NCBI RefSeq assembly: GCF_023242315.1
Contig: NZ_JALLIY010000020.1
Span: 1 to 64,000 of the forward strand
Length of the DNA stretch: 64,000 nt
Direction of reading: 5' to 3'
DNA from: Pseudomonas sp. MWU13-2105
GTDB taxonomy: Bacteria; Pseudomonadota; Gammaproteobacteria; Pseudomonadales; Pseudomonadaceae
How positions within the stretch are numbered: position 1 is the first letter of the stretch; every line of letters begins with the position of its first letter. The position numbers and the translations under genes are program-made. The notes under the pieces were generated by a model, which made no database searches, had not been told where the DNA came from, and worked only from the letters and a program-made list of their open reading frames with translations. Below, in pieces: positions 8,252 to 15,855 of the stretch.

Positions 8252-8863
8252 ATGCAGGCACAACAGGGCTTCCGTTCGAGTTGCAGATTCGCCGTACTGG
8301 CATTGCTGGCGACGTTGCTGGCCGGCTGCGGCATCAACAATATTCCCACCTATGATGAGCAGGTAAAGGCCAACTGGGCCCAGGTGCAGAACCAGTACCA
8401 GCGCCGCGCGGACCTGATCCCGAACCTGGTGGAAACGGTCAAGGGTTATGCCAGGCAGGAGCAGGAAACCCTGACCGCGGTGGTCGAGGCGCGGGCCAAG
8501 GCCACTTCGATCCAGGTCGATGCCAGCACCCTGGACAATCCCGAGAAGCTCAAGCAATACCAGGAGGCCCAGGGCCAACTGACCGGTGCGCTCAGTCGCT
8601 TGATGGTGGTTTCGGAGCGTTACCCGGACCTGAAGTCGAACCAGAACTTCCTGGCCCTGCAGTCCCAGCTTGAAGGCACGGAAAACCGCATCAGCGTGGC
8701 GCGGCGTGACTTCATCCTCAGCGTGGAAAAGTACAACACCGAGATTCGTACCTTTCCCGGCCGTCTCTGGCATAGCCTGATGTACAGCAACCTGCCGTTG
8801 CGCCCGACGTTCGAAGCGACCGCCCAGGACGCCGAGAAAGCGCCGCAGGTGAAGTTCCAGTAA
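8252..8863 (+). CDS. lemA: LemA family lipoprotein
   Basis: This 203-residue protein is a LemA family member: an N-terminal signal sequence followed by a long helical domain with the family region NQYQRRADLIPNLVETVKGY and a conserved tail. The lipobox LLAGC predicts lipid attachment at the cysteine. The start at 8252 has AAGGAG nine bases upstream; an in-frame ATG at 8183 lacks one and would add a non-signal leader. LemA proteins are membrane-anchored helical bundles of poorly defined role, often encoded with TPM-domain proteins, as here. Two TPM genes follow on the same strand. Confidence 0.9.
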   Translation: MQAQQGFRSSCRFAVLALLATLLAGCGINNIPTYDEQVKANWAQVQNQYQRRADLIPNLVETVKGYARQEQETLTAVVEARAKATSIQVDASTLDNPEKLKQYQEAQGQLTGALSRLMVVSERYPDLKSNQNFLALQSQLEGTENRISVARRDFILSVEKYNTEIRTFPGRLWHSLMYSNLPLRPTFEATAQDAEKAPQVKFQ

Positions 8864-8870
8864 CCCGATC

Positions 8871-8900
8871 GGCGTTGCCGCGCGTGCACCTGGCAACGCC
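8871..8900 (+). other. Hairpin between lemA and the first TPM gene
   Basis: GGCGTTGCC (8871-8879) and GGCAACGCC (8892-8900) form a perfect nine-base stem with no T tract. It may mark RNA processing or stabilise the upstream message. Confidence 0.4.
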
Positions 8901-8930
8901 CGACCCTGCTTCATCACGAACGAGGTAGGC

Positions 8931-9641
8931 ATGCGTATTTTCAAAAGCGCCCTGTTGCTGTTGCTCTGCGCGTTGGCGCTGGTGGCCAGGGCCGACTTGC
9001 AGTTTCCCGAACTGAGCGGGCGGGTGGTGGACAGCGCCCAGATGATCGACGCACCGGTGCGCGAGGCCTTGAACCAGCAATTGCTGGCCCATGAAAAGGC
9101 CACCGGCGAGCAGATCGTGGTGGTCACCGTGGCGAACCTGCAAGGCACCACCATCGAGGATTATGGCTATCAGTTGGGGCGTCACTGGGGGATCGGCCAG
9201 AAGGGCAAGAATACCGGTGCGCTGCTGATCGTCGCCCGGGATGAGCGCAAGGTGCGGATTGAAGTGGGTTATGGCCTGGAAGATCGCCTGACCGATGCCC
9301 AGTCGTCCTTGATCATCAACCAGCTGATCGTGCCGCAGTTCAAGCGCGACCATGTTTCCAGCGGCATCAGTTCCGGCGTCGACGCCATGCTCAAGGTACT
9401 CGGCAGCCCGCTGGCGGAGAAAACCGAACCCGAAGGGGATTTCGGTTCGCGGCACCCGGTATTGATCGGCTTCCTCATGGTGCTCTTCGTGTTGATCTGC
9501 GCGATCATGCAACTGATGGGCTTCGGGCCCAGGGGCGGTGGTTCGGGAGGCTTCGGTAGCAGTGGTGGCGGACGCTCCGGCGGCGGCTTCAGTGGTGGCG
9601 GCGGCAGTTTCGGTGGCGGCGGATCATCGGGCAGTTGGTAA
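8931..9641 (+). CDS. TPM domain protein with signal peptide and glycine-rich tail
   Basis: This 236-residue protein has a cleavable signal peptide (about 1-21), a TPM (Psb32/YgcG) domain (about 30-150, with GRVVDSAQMID and the conserved GYGLEDRLTD), one membrane helix (about 178-196) and a tail very rich in Gly and Ser that ends in GSSGSW. The TPM domain would therefore face the periplasm. Such proteins are linked to membrane or photosystem protein turnover in other organisms, but the biochemical role here is unknown. It follows lemA by 67 bases and precedes a second TPM gene, suggesting one operon. Confidence 0.88.
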   Translation: MRIFKSALLLLLCALALVARADLQFPELSGRVVDSAQMIDAPVREALNQQLLAHEKATGEQIVVVTVANLQGTTIEDYGYQLGRHWGIGQKGKNTGALLIVARDERKVRIEVGYGLEDRLTDAQSSLIINQLIVPQFKRDHVSSGISSGVDAMLKVLGSPLAEKTEPEGDFGSRHPVLIGFLMVLFVLICAIMQLMGFGPRGGGSGGFGSSGGGRSGGGFSGGGGSFGGGGSSGSW

Positions 9642-9673
9642 TCCACAATAATTATTAGCGAGCATGCACAACC

Positions 9674-10291
9674 ATGGCCTTACTGAATGAGTACGAACAA
9701 CGGCAGGTTGCCGAAGCGATTACCCGGGTCGAGCAGCAGACCGATGCGGAACTGGTGACCGTGCTGGCGCGACGTGCCGACGACTACGCCTATATCCCGC
9801 TGCTGTGGGCCAGCCTGCTGGCGCTGCTGGTGCCGGGAATCATCAACTTTGCCTTTGGCTGGCTGAACAGCCACAGCCTGCTGGCGGTGCAATGGAGCAG
9901 TTTTATCGTGCTGTGCCTGGTGTTCCGCATCCCCTCGGTCACCAGCCGGCTGATTCCGCGTTCGGTGCGGCACTGGCGGGCGTCGGGCCTGGCGCGGCGG
10001 CAGTTTCTCGAACAAAGCCTGCACCACACCGTCGACAGTACCGGTGTGCTGATCTTTGTCTGCGAGGCCGAGCGCTATGTCGAAATCCTCGTGGACAAGG
10101 GTATTTCCCGGCGGCTCGACAACAGCGCCTGGGAACCCATCGTCAAGGCCTTCACCGAGCGGGTCAAGCAAGGGCAGACCTTGCAGGGCTTTCTCAGCTG
10201 CATCGAGTCCTGCGGCGAACTGCTCAAGGTCCATGTGCCGGTGACCCAGGCGCGCAACCAGTTGCCCAACCGCTTGGTGCTGTTGGGCTGA
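9674..10291 (+). CDS. Second TPM domain protein, no signal peptide
   Basis: This 205-residue protein begins with a TPM-type segment (EYEQRQVAEAITRVEQQTDAE), then two hydrophobic segments (about 43-62 and 70-88), then a second TPM-like half with GVLIFVCEAERYVEILVD. It lies 32 bases after the glycine-rich TPM protein and almost certainly shares its transcript. The LemA-TPM-TPM order is a common proteobacterial arrangement. The function is unknown; the layout suggests an inner-membrane partner of the other two. Confidence 0.85.
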   Translation: MALLNEYEQRQVAEAITRVEQQTDAELVTVLARRADDYAYIPLLWASLLALLVPGIINFAFGWLNSHSLLAVQWSSFIVLCLVFRIPSVTSRLIPRSVRHWRASGLARRQFLEQSLHHTVDSTGVLIFVCEAERYVEILVDKGISRRLDNSAWEPIVKAFTERVKQGQTLQGFLSCIESCGELLKVHVPVTQARNQLPNRLVLLG

Positions 10292-10416
10292 GGCCCGTGG
10301 TTCGGGCGCGGTATCCGGAAGAATGACGAAATAAGCCCGTGCCCTGGCGTCCCATCCCGCCTAAAATACCCGGCATTCCCCTTATCCAGATCCCGCACGC
10401 CCGAGGCGCTTTTTCC

Positions 10417-11634
10417 ATGTCAGCTACTGCTACTCCCGCCCAGCCCGCGCCGGACCATCACGGACAATTTCTCGACCTGCTGGACACCAGCCTGAGCCAG
10501 AATGCCTTTATCAAGCTGGTGCTGGCCAAGTACGTCGGTGCCGAAGCGGACCTGCAGCGGCTGATCATCAAGCAGGTGACGGTCAAGGAGCAGGCGTGCC
10601 TGTCCTTTGTCTATCGCTACAAGACCCGTGATATCACCAAGAACTTCGCCCTTGCCGAAGGCCAGGCGCTCATCGCCGGGCTGCTGCCGGCGTCCTTCAA
10701 GAATGCCCACCTGCTGTCGCTCACCGACGAAGTGCAGCTGGAGTACAGCAAGAAGGGCAAGAGCACGCTGTTCAAGGGCAAGGCCCAGCAGGCGCGGGAA
10801 GTGCCGTCCGCCGAGCACAATCGCGAGAAGAACCGCTACCTGGAGCTCAGCCGACCGTTTCTCGCCGACCTGGGGGTGACCAACCCGCAGCACGAGCTGA
10901 TTCCGGCGATGTCGCGCAAGTGGAAGCAGATCAACAAGTTCATCGAAGTGTTTTCCCACGCCCTGAGCCAGTCGCCGATCAAGCTCGAGCAGCCGGTGCG
11001 GGTCGCCGACTTCGGTTCGGGCAAGGGCTACCTGACCTTTGCCATCCACGATTACCTGCGCAATACCTTGCAGGTCGAAGGACAGGTGACCGGAGTCGAG
11101 TTGCGCGAGGACATGGTCAACCTGTGCAACGCGGCGGCGGCACGCCTGGAACATCCGGGGCTGGTGTTCAAATGCGGCGATGTGCGCAGCGTGGCGCCGA
11201 GCGAGCTGGAAGTGATGATCGCCCTGCATGCCTGCGACATCGCCACCGACTATGCGATCCACACCGGTATCCGTTCCGGCGCGGCGATCATCATGTGCTC
11301 GCCGTGCTGCCACAAGCAGATCCGCTTGCAGATCCAGAGCCCGGCGTTGCTCAAGCCGATGTTGCAATACGGCCTGCACCTGGGGCAGCAGGCGGAGATG
11401 GTCACCGACAGCCTGCGCGCACTGTTCCTGGAGGCTTGTGGCTACGAGACCAAGGTCTTCGAGTTCATTTCCCTGGAACACACCAACAAGAACAAGATGA
11501 TCCTCGCGGTCAAGCGCGCCGAGCCAGTGGCCCCGGCGCCATTGTTGGTGAAGATCGAGGAATTGAAGGCGTTCTATCACATCCAGGAACACTGCCTGGA
11601 AAGCCTGCTGCGGGCCGACGGCTACTTGAGCTGA
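10417..11634 (+). CDS. SAM-dependent methyltransferase (Methyltransf_32 type)
   Basis: This 405-residue protein has an N-terminal region of about 180 residues unlike the catalytic core, followed by a class I methyltransferase fold. The SAM-binding motif I is VADFGSGKGYLTFAIHDYL. The following strand GVELREDMV, the ALHACDIATDYAI segment and the MCSPCCHK motif match the PF13679 group, which includes eukaryotic METTL25/RRNAD1 proteins. The substrate is unknown. I chose the ATG at 10417 because the residues before it are low in conservation character and an upstream GAGG is available. The 3' end overlaps the convergent EamA gene by 13 bases. Confidence 0.85.
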   Translation: MSATATPAQPAPDHHGQFLDLLDTSLSQNAFIKLVLAKYVGAEADLQRLIIKQVTVKEQACLSFVYRYKTRDITKNFALAEGQALIAGLLPASFKNAHLLSLTDEVQLEYSKKGKSTLFKGKAQQAREVPSAEHNREKNRYLELSRPFLADLGVTNPQHELIPAMSRKWKQINKFIEVFSHALSQSPIKLEQPVRVADFGSGKGYLTFAIHDYLRNTLQVEGQVTGVELREDMVNLCNAAAARLEHPGLVFKCGDVRSVAPSELEVMIALHACDIATDYAIHTGIRSGAAIIMCSPCCHKQIRLQIQSPALLKPMLQYGLHLGQQAEMVTDSLRALFLEACGYETKVFEFISLEHTNKNKMILAVKRAEPVAPAPLLVKIEELKAFYHIQEHCLESLLRADGYLS

Positions 11635-12533
11635 ACCCCCGGCGGAAGGCCGCCCGGTTGCGCCGGGCGGACGCTGGTCTTGCGCCCGAGCATCACGGTG
11701 ACGATCACGCCAGCGGCAAACAGCCAGGTGATCGGTTCGACGTGCTCGCCGAAAAACAGCGCCGAAAAGGCAATGGTGAAGAAAATCTGCAGCAACTGGA
11801 TCTGGCTGACCCGGGCGATACCGCCCAGGGCGAGCCCGGCGTACCAGGCAAAAAAGCCGAGAAACTGCGAGAACATCGCCACATAACCGAAGGCCCACCA
11901 GGTCCGCGTGGAAATCGCGCCCTGGTGTTGCCAGGCCAGGTACAGCACCGGGCCGATCAACACCGGCACCGACAGTACCAGCGCCCAGCAGATCACCTGC
12001 CAGCCGCCCATCTCCCGGGCCAGGCGTCCGCCCTCGGCATAGCCCAGGCCGCCGACGGCAATGGCGCCGATCATCAACAGGTCGCCGGGCTGGATGCTCC
12101 CGGCACCGCTGATCAGTGCATAACCCAGCACCAGCGCACTGCCCAGCGCCGCACAGGCCCAGAAGGCCCTGGATGGCCGCTCGTGGGACAACCAGGCCGC
12201 GTACAGCGCCACGCACAGGGGTTGCAGGCCATTGACCAGGGCTCCGTGGGAGGCCGGCAGGGTCTGCATGGCCCAGGCCGAGAGCACCGGAAAGCCGAGG
12301 ATGACCCCGAGGATTACCAGTGACAGGCCCTTGACCTGGTTCCAGCTCGGCCACTTTTCCCGGCGCCACAGCAGCAGCGCCGCCGCCGGGATGGCCGCGA
12401 CCAGGGCGCGACCGAGGCCGTTGAGCAGCGGATGGATTTCCTGCACCACGATGCGGGTGAAGGGCAGGGTCAGGCTGAAGATCACCACACCCAGCAGGCC
12501 GAGCAGCATGCCGGTGTTTTCACGGGAGGACAT
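11622..12533 (-). CDS. EamA family (DMT) transporter
   Basis: This 303-residue membrane protein has ten predicted helices in two EamA repeats, the drug/metabolite transporter layout. A conserved Pro-containing motif (PFTRIVVQEIHPLL) follows helix 1, and the second repeat ends with FGEHVEPITWLFAAGVIV. These proteins export amino acids, metabolites or drugs; the substrate cannot be told from the sequence. It is convergent with the methyltransferase, overlapping it by 13 bases, and divergent from the DJ-1 gene 208 bases away. Confidence 0.88.
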   Translation of the reverse strand: MSSRENTGMLLGLLGVVIFSLTLPFTRIVVQEIHPLLNGLGRALVAAIPAAALLLWRREKWPSWNQVKGLSLVILGVILGFPVLSAWAMQTLPASHGALVNGLQPLCVALYAAWLSHERPSRAFWACAALGSALVLGYALISGAGSIQPGDLLMIGAIAVGGLGYAEGGRLAREMGGWQVICWALVLSVPVLIGPVLYLAWQHQGAISTRTWWAFGYVAMFSQFLGFFAWYAGLALGGIARVSQIQLLQIFFTIAFSALFFGEHVEPITWLFAAGVIVTVMLGRKTSVRPAQPGGLPPGVQLK

Positions 12534-12741
12534 AAACGTTGGCCAGTCATCAGGGAAACGGGGGCTGTCATCTAGCCATAAAGTCCCGACGGCTCGCCCT
12601 TACAGCTGGGTAGAGAGTTGTCCGTACAGTTGGTCGTGGGGCGGCGGCCTGCGTAGTAGCCGGCGATTACCCGCCTGCGTGCAAAGGGTCTACCTTGACT
12701 ACTCTTGTCTGCCCAGGCATTTATCCAGAGGAGTTCAGCCC

Positions 12742-13323
12742 ATGGCCGCGAAAAAGATTCTGATGCTGGTTGGCGATTACGTCGAAGACTACGAGGTGAT
12801 GGTGCCGTTCCAGGCCCTGCTGATGGTCGGTCACCAGGTGCATGCGGTGTGCCCGGACAAAAACGCCGGCCAGACCGTCCGCACCGCCATCCATGACTTC
12901 GAGGGCGACCAGACTTATAGTGAAAAGCCGGGGCATCTGTTCGCCCTGAACTTCGATTTCGCCAAGGTCGATGCCGCCGACTACGATGCGCTGCTGATTC
13001 CCGGTGGCCGCGCGCCGGAATACCTGCGCTTGAACGACAAGGTCCTGCAATTGGTACGGGCGTTCGACGCGGCCGGCAAGCCGATTGCCGCCGTTTGTCA
13101 TGGCGCGCAGTTGCTGGCGGCGGCGGGCGTGCTCGACGGTCGCGAGTGCAGCGCCTACCCGGCCTGTGCCCCGGAAGTGCGCTTGGCCGGTGGTCGTTAT
13201 ATTGATATCGAAGTGACCCAGGCCCACGTCCAGGGCAACCTTGCCACCGCCCCGGCCTGGCCGGCGCACCCGAGCTGGCTGGCCGCGTTCCTCGGCTTGC
13301 TGGGGACCAGGATCACTTTGTAA
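12742..13323 (+). CDS. DJ-1/PfpI family protein
   Basis: This 193-residue protein is a single DJ-1/PfpI domain. The nucleophile elbow AVCHGAQ carries the catalytic-type cysteine, and the acidic residue of DYEVMVP lies where the family's conserved Glu sits. Members are glyoxalase/deglycase-like or chaperone/protease-like stress proteins; which activity applies is not visible. The start at 12742 has GGAG upstream (12730-12733), whereas the longer open frame reaches back 510 bases without support. A ribbon-helix-helix gene begins 14 bases after its stop, so the two are probably co-transcribed. Confidence 0.88.
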   Translation: MAAKKILMLVGDYVEDYEVMVPFQALLMVGHQVHAVCPDKNAGQTVRTAIHDFEGDQTYSEKPGHLFALNFDFAKVDAADYDALLIPGGRAPEYLRLNDKVLQLVRAFDAAGKPIAAVCHGAQLLAAAGVLDGRECSAYPACAPEVRLAGGRYIDIEVTQAHVQGNLATAPAWPAHPSWLAAFLGLLGTRITL

Positions 13324-13337
13324 GGGAGAAGTGGGTC

Positions 13338-13643
13338 ATGTGTGAGCTCTACGTCAAGGCTGATCCGATTCTCTACGAATCGCGTTCCCGTTCGCTGCGC
13401 ATCCGTGGCGTGGTGACTACCTTGCGCCTGGAAAACCAGTTCTGGGACATCCTCGCCGAGATCGCCGAGGCCGACGGCATGAGCACCAACCAACTGATCA
13501 CCCGGCTCTACGAAGAAGTGATGGACTTTCGCGGGGAGGTGCTGAATTTTGCCTCTTTCCTGCGGGTCAGTTGCACCCGCTACCTGAGCCAGCGTCGGGC
13601 CCAGGTAACGGAGCTCAGCGTGGTCCGTTCGAATGCCGGTTGA
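13338..13643 (+). CDS. Ribbon-helix-helix protein (RHH_4 type)
   Basis: This 101-residue protein carries one ribbon-helix-helix domain from about 20 to 65: a basic strand SRSLRIRGVVTTLRLE, then two helices (FWDILAEIAEADG and STNQLITRLYEEV). This fold normally binds DNA as a dimer through the strand. GGAG lies eight bases before the ATG. It follows the DJ-1 gene by 14 bases. A diverged paralogue lies at 60643-60987, sharing SRS-x-R, T-x-LRLE, W-x-x-LA-x-IA and a G-V-x-NF segment after the domain. The target is unknown. Confidence 0.82.
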   Translation: MCELYVKADPILYESRSRSLRIRGVVTTLRLENQFWDILAEIAEADGMSTNQLITRLYEEVMDFRGEVLNFASFLRVSCTRYLSQRRAQVTELSVVRSNAG

Positions 13644-13668
13644 TACATGACGCGATCCCGGCGGACGG

Positions 13669-14625
13669 CTATTTGCGGCTTTCGAGCCTGACCTGGCCGT
13701 CCTCCAGGGTCACGGTTTTCACCGGGATCAGGGCGGGCAGGGCAGTGAGCAGGGCGTCCGGGTCGCTCACATCGAGGCTGGCGGAGACCTTCAAGTGCGC
13801 CAGCGGGCCGTCCGCCAGTTGCACCGGTTTGCTGCGGTACAGGTTCAGTTCGTCGACCAGGCTGGCCAGTTCGCGATTGCGAAAGGTCAGGTGGCCGCTG
13901 CGCCACTCGGCGATTTCCTCGCTGCCCAGGAGCTGCTGCTGCGTGCCCTTGGTGTAGTCGAATATGGCCCGTTGTCGTGATTCGAGCAGGATGGCGCTAC
14001 TGGGATCGCCTTCGGGCTCGAAGGCCACTTGGCCGTGGGCGACGCTGACCACCAGTTGGCGCTGGCCGCGGCGCACATCGAAAGCGCTGCCCAGCGCCCG
14101 CACCCGGGCGTTGCCGGCATGCACCCAGAGCGGGCGCTCCTGGTCGACGGCCACTTCCAGGTAGAGCTGGCCTTGATCCAGGTAGATGTCCCGCTGCTGG
14201 GCGCGGAAGTTGATGCGCAGCCGGGTATTGGCGTTGATATACAGGGTGCTGCCGTCCGGCAGTTTCAGGATGCGGGTGCCTTGGGCATGGGCGGCGACCT
14301 GATGCCGGTACGGGGTGTTTGGCGCGCCAACATTGACGCTCGGCAGGGCGAACAGTAACGCCGCCGCGATGGTCAGGGCCGGTCGCCAGAGGCTCTTGCG
14401 CCGCACTGCCGGCAACACCGGCTGATTCAGTTGGCGCAGTTGCGCCAGGTCTGCCCACAGTGCTTCGAACTCGGCATAGGCCTTGGCGTGCTCCGGCGTT
14501 GCGCGCCACGCTTCGAACGCCTTGTCCAATGGCTGTTCGGGAGCGTCGCGGTGACGGGCGAACCAGCTCGCGGCCTGGGCATCGATGCTGTTTCCATCGA
14601 GTGTGATGTCGATGACGCGACTCAT
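13669..14625 (-). CDS. FecR family regulator without a partner sigma factor nearby
   Basis: From the ATG at 14625 (AGGAAG eight bases upstream) this encodes 318 residues; an upstream in-frame ATG at 14655 is less well supported. The N-terminal DUF4880 region (about 10-60, ASWFARHRDAP) faces the cytoplasm, one membrane helix follows (about 80-98), and the periplasmic FecR domain (about 115-210, HAQGTRILKLPDGSTLYINA) and a C-terminal domain complete the family plan. FecR proteins relay ligand binding from TonB receptors to ECF sigma factors, but no sigma factor or receptor gene lies in this window. It begins 35 bases after the DUF4917 gene, probably in one transcript. Confidence 0.85.
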   Translation of the reverse strand: MSRVIDITLDGNSIDAQAASWFARHRDAPEQPLDKAFEAWRATPEHAKAYAEFEALWADLAQLRQLNQPVLPAVRRKSLWRPALTIAAALLFALPSVNVGAPNTPYRHQVAAHAQGTRILKLPDGSTLYINANTRLRINFRAQQRDIYLDQGQLYLEVAVDQERPLWVHAGNARVRALGSAFDVRRGQRQLVVSVAHGQVAFEPEGDPSSAILLESRQRAIFDYTKGTQQQLLGSEEIAEWRSGHLTFRNRELASLVDELNLYRSKPVQLADGPLAHLKVSASLDVSDPDALLTALPALIPVKTVTLEDGQVRLESRK

Positions 14626-14660
14626 TCTGGCTGCTTCCTGCTGTTCATCGGGCAAGTATC

Positions 14661-15674
14661 TCAGGCCTCGGGATGGACCTGTAGTTGCGGATCACCCAGT
14701 GGATGGCTCTTGGCATCGAAAAACCGTAGCGTCACTTCCCGGCCCTCGAACAACTGGCTGAAGTGACGCTTCTGATGCTGGATAAACGCCTGGCTGCGCG
14801 GGTAGATCGAAATCGCCAGGGTCTTGATCCGCGCATCCAGCAGGGCCTGGACGATATGCCGGTCCTGCTCGCCCAGGTTGTGGCCGAAGATACACAGGGC
14901 CCCCTGGTGCCCGGCCAACTGCCCGTAGCAGTACGACAGGTAGTCCGAATGTCGGATCGCCTTGAGCTTGTCCTGCGCATTCCCCTCGCTGACGAACAAC
15001 GGCACATCGCCCAGGGTATTGATCGCGAAACTGCCCAACAGGGTGCTTTCCGACGAGGTCAGCTTGCGTGTACTGCCGTCGAGGTGTTTCACCAGGTGCA
15101 GGCCGCCGTGCAGGTAGAGGACGCGGGTACCACGGCTGTCGGTGTCGCCCAGGTCGAAGGTCGCGTCGTCAGTGCGGAACAGGTCGTCGAACGCCTCGGG
15201 CGCCTGCATGATCGCCCAGTAGGCGAGCAGGTCGTAATTGGTCGAGTAGAGCGTGCGGTAGCGACTCAACTCGGCATTGATCCGTGCCAGGCTCTCGGCT
15301 TGTACGAGCTTCCAGGGAATATGCACCGAGCGTATCGCATGGATCAGCGCTTCCTTGATCGCGAAGTAGCGATTGCGCGGCGACGACGAGCTGATGGTCA
15401 GCGCCGCATTGACCCGGATGGTGCTCTTCAGGGCGCTGAGCACCTGTTCGAAGTTGCTGGTTTCCAGGGCCTTGAATACCGCCAGCTCGCTCAGCCCCAG
15501 CGGACGGTTGCGGGTGGTCTGGGCCAGTTCGAACAGCGACTCATAGGCAAACGCCTGCCACATCGCCCGGCTTGCGCCGTTACCGATCAACAGACCGCTG
15601 CAGGGAATTTCGGCACGCAAGGCGCTCCAGTCTTCCAACGTCGTATCAAATGCCTGGAATTCCATCGTCGCCAT
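14661..15674 (-). CDS. DUF4917 protein, SIR2-like fold
   Basis: This 337-residue protein has the motifs of SIR2-like nucleotide-binding proteins: GNGAS at 31-35, YSTNYD at 143-148, LHGG at 188-191 and FGHNLGEQD at 263-271. These correspond to the Gly-rich NAD pocket, the TxNYD segment and the conserved His of the fold. PF16263 (DUF4917) covers this layout. Enzymes of the wider fold deacylate proteins or cleave NAD, and some act in phage defence; no activity is established for this family. It is followed by fecR after 35 bases and is divergent from a chemoreceptor gene. Confidence 0.8.
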   Translation of the reverse strand: MATMEFQAFDTTLEDWSALRAEIPCSGLLIGNGASRAMWQAFAYESLFELAQTTRNRPLGLSELAVFKALETSNFEQVLSALKSTIRVNAALTISSSSPRNRYFAIKEALIHAIRSVHIPWKLVQAESLARINAELSRYRTLYSTNYDLLAYWAIMQAPEAFDDLFRTDDATFDLGDTDSRGTRVLYLHGGLHLVKHLDGSTRKLTSSESTLLGSFAINTLGDVPLFVSEGNAQDKLKAIRHSDYLSYCYGQLAGHQGALCIFGHNLGEQDRHIVQALLDARIKTLAISIYPRSQAFIQHQKRHFSQLFEGREVTLRFFDAKSHPLGDPQLQVHPEA

Positions 15675-15783
15675 TCGTCGGTTGCCAAATCTAGGGAGGA
15701 TCAGCAGCTAACTTTAACACGGGCTCCACGGAGTCATTCCCTCATTCCACCCACGACAATTTTTTCACGAGGCGTCTTTTACG

Positions 15784-15802
15784 GTGATATCGTAGTGATA
15801 TC
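15784..15802. repeat. Pair of GTGATATC direct repeats
   Basis: GTGATATC occurs at 15784-15791 and 15795-15802, an 11-base period (one helical turn), in the divergent region between the DUF4917 gene and the chemoreceptor. It could be a regulator site. Confidence 0.4.
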
Positions 15803-15855
15803 TCTTTTAGGTGCTTTTTCCAGTGCAATGGAATGCCGCATAAAGGGTGATCGAT

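Noticed and set aside
13338..13643. The ribbon-helix-helix gene as an antitoxin
   Set aside because: No small toxin-like gene lies next to it; its neighbour is a DJ-1 protein and a convergent FecR gene.
13669..14625. A complete FecI-FecR-FecA iron signalling unit
   Set aside because: Only the FecR part is present. The genes on both sides encode neither a sigma factor nor a TonB receptor.
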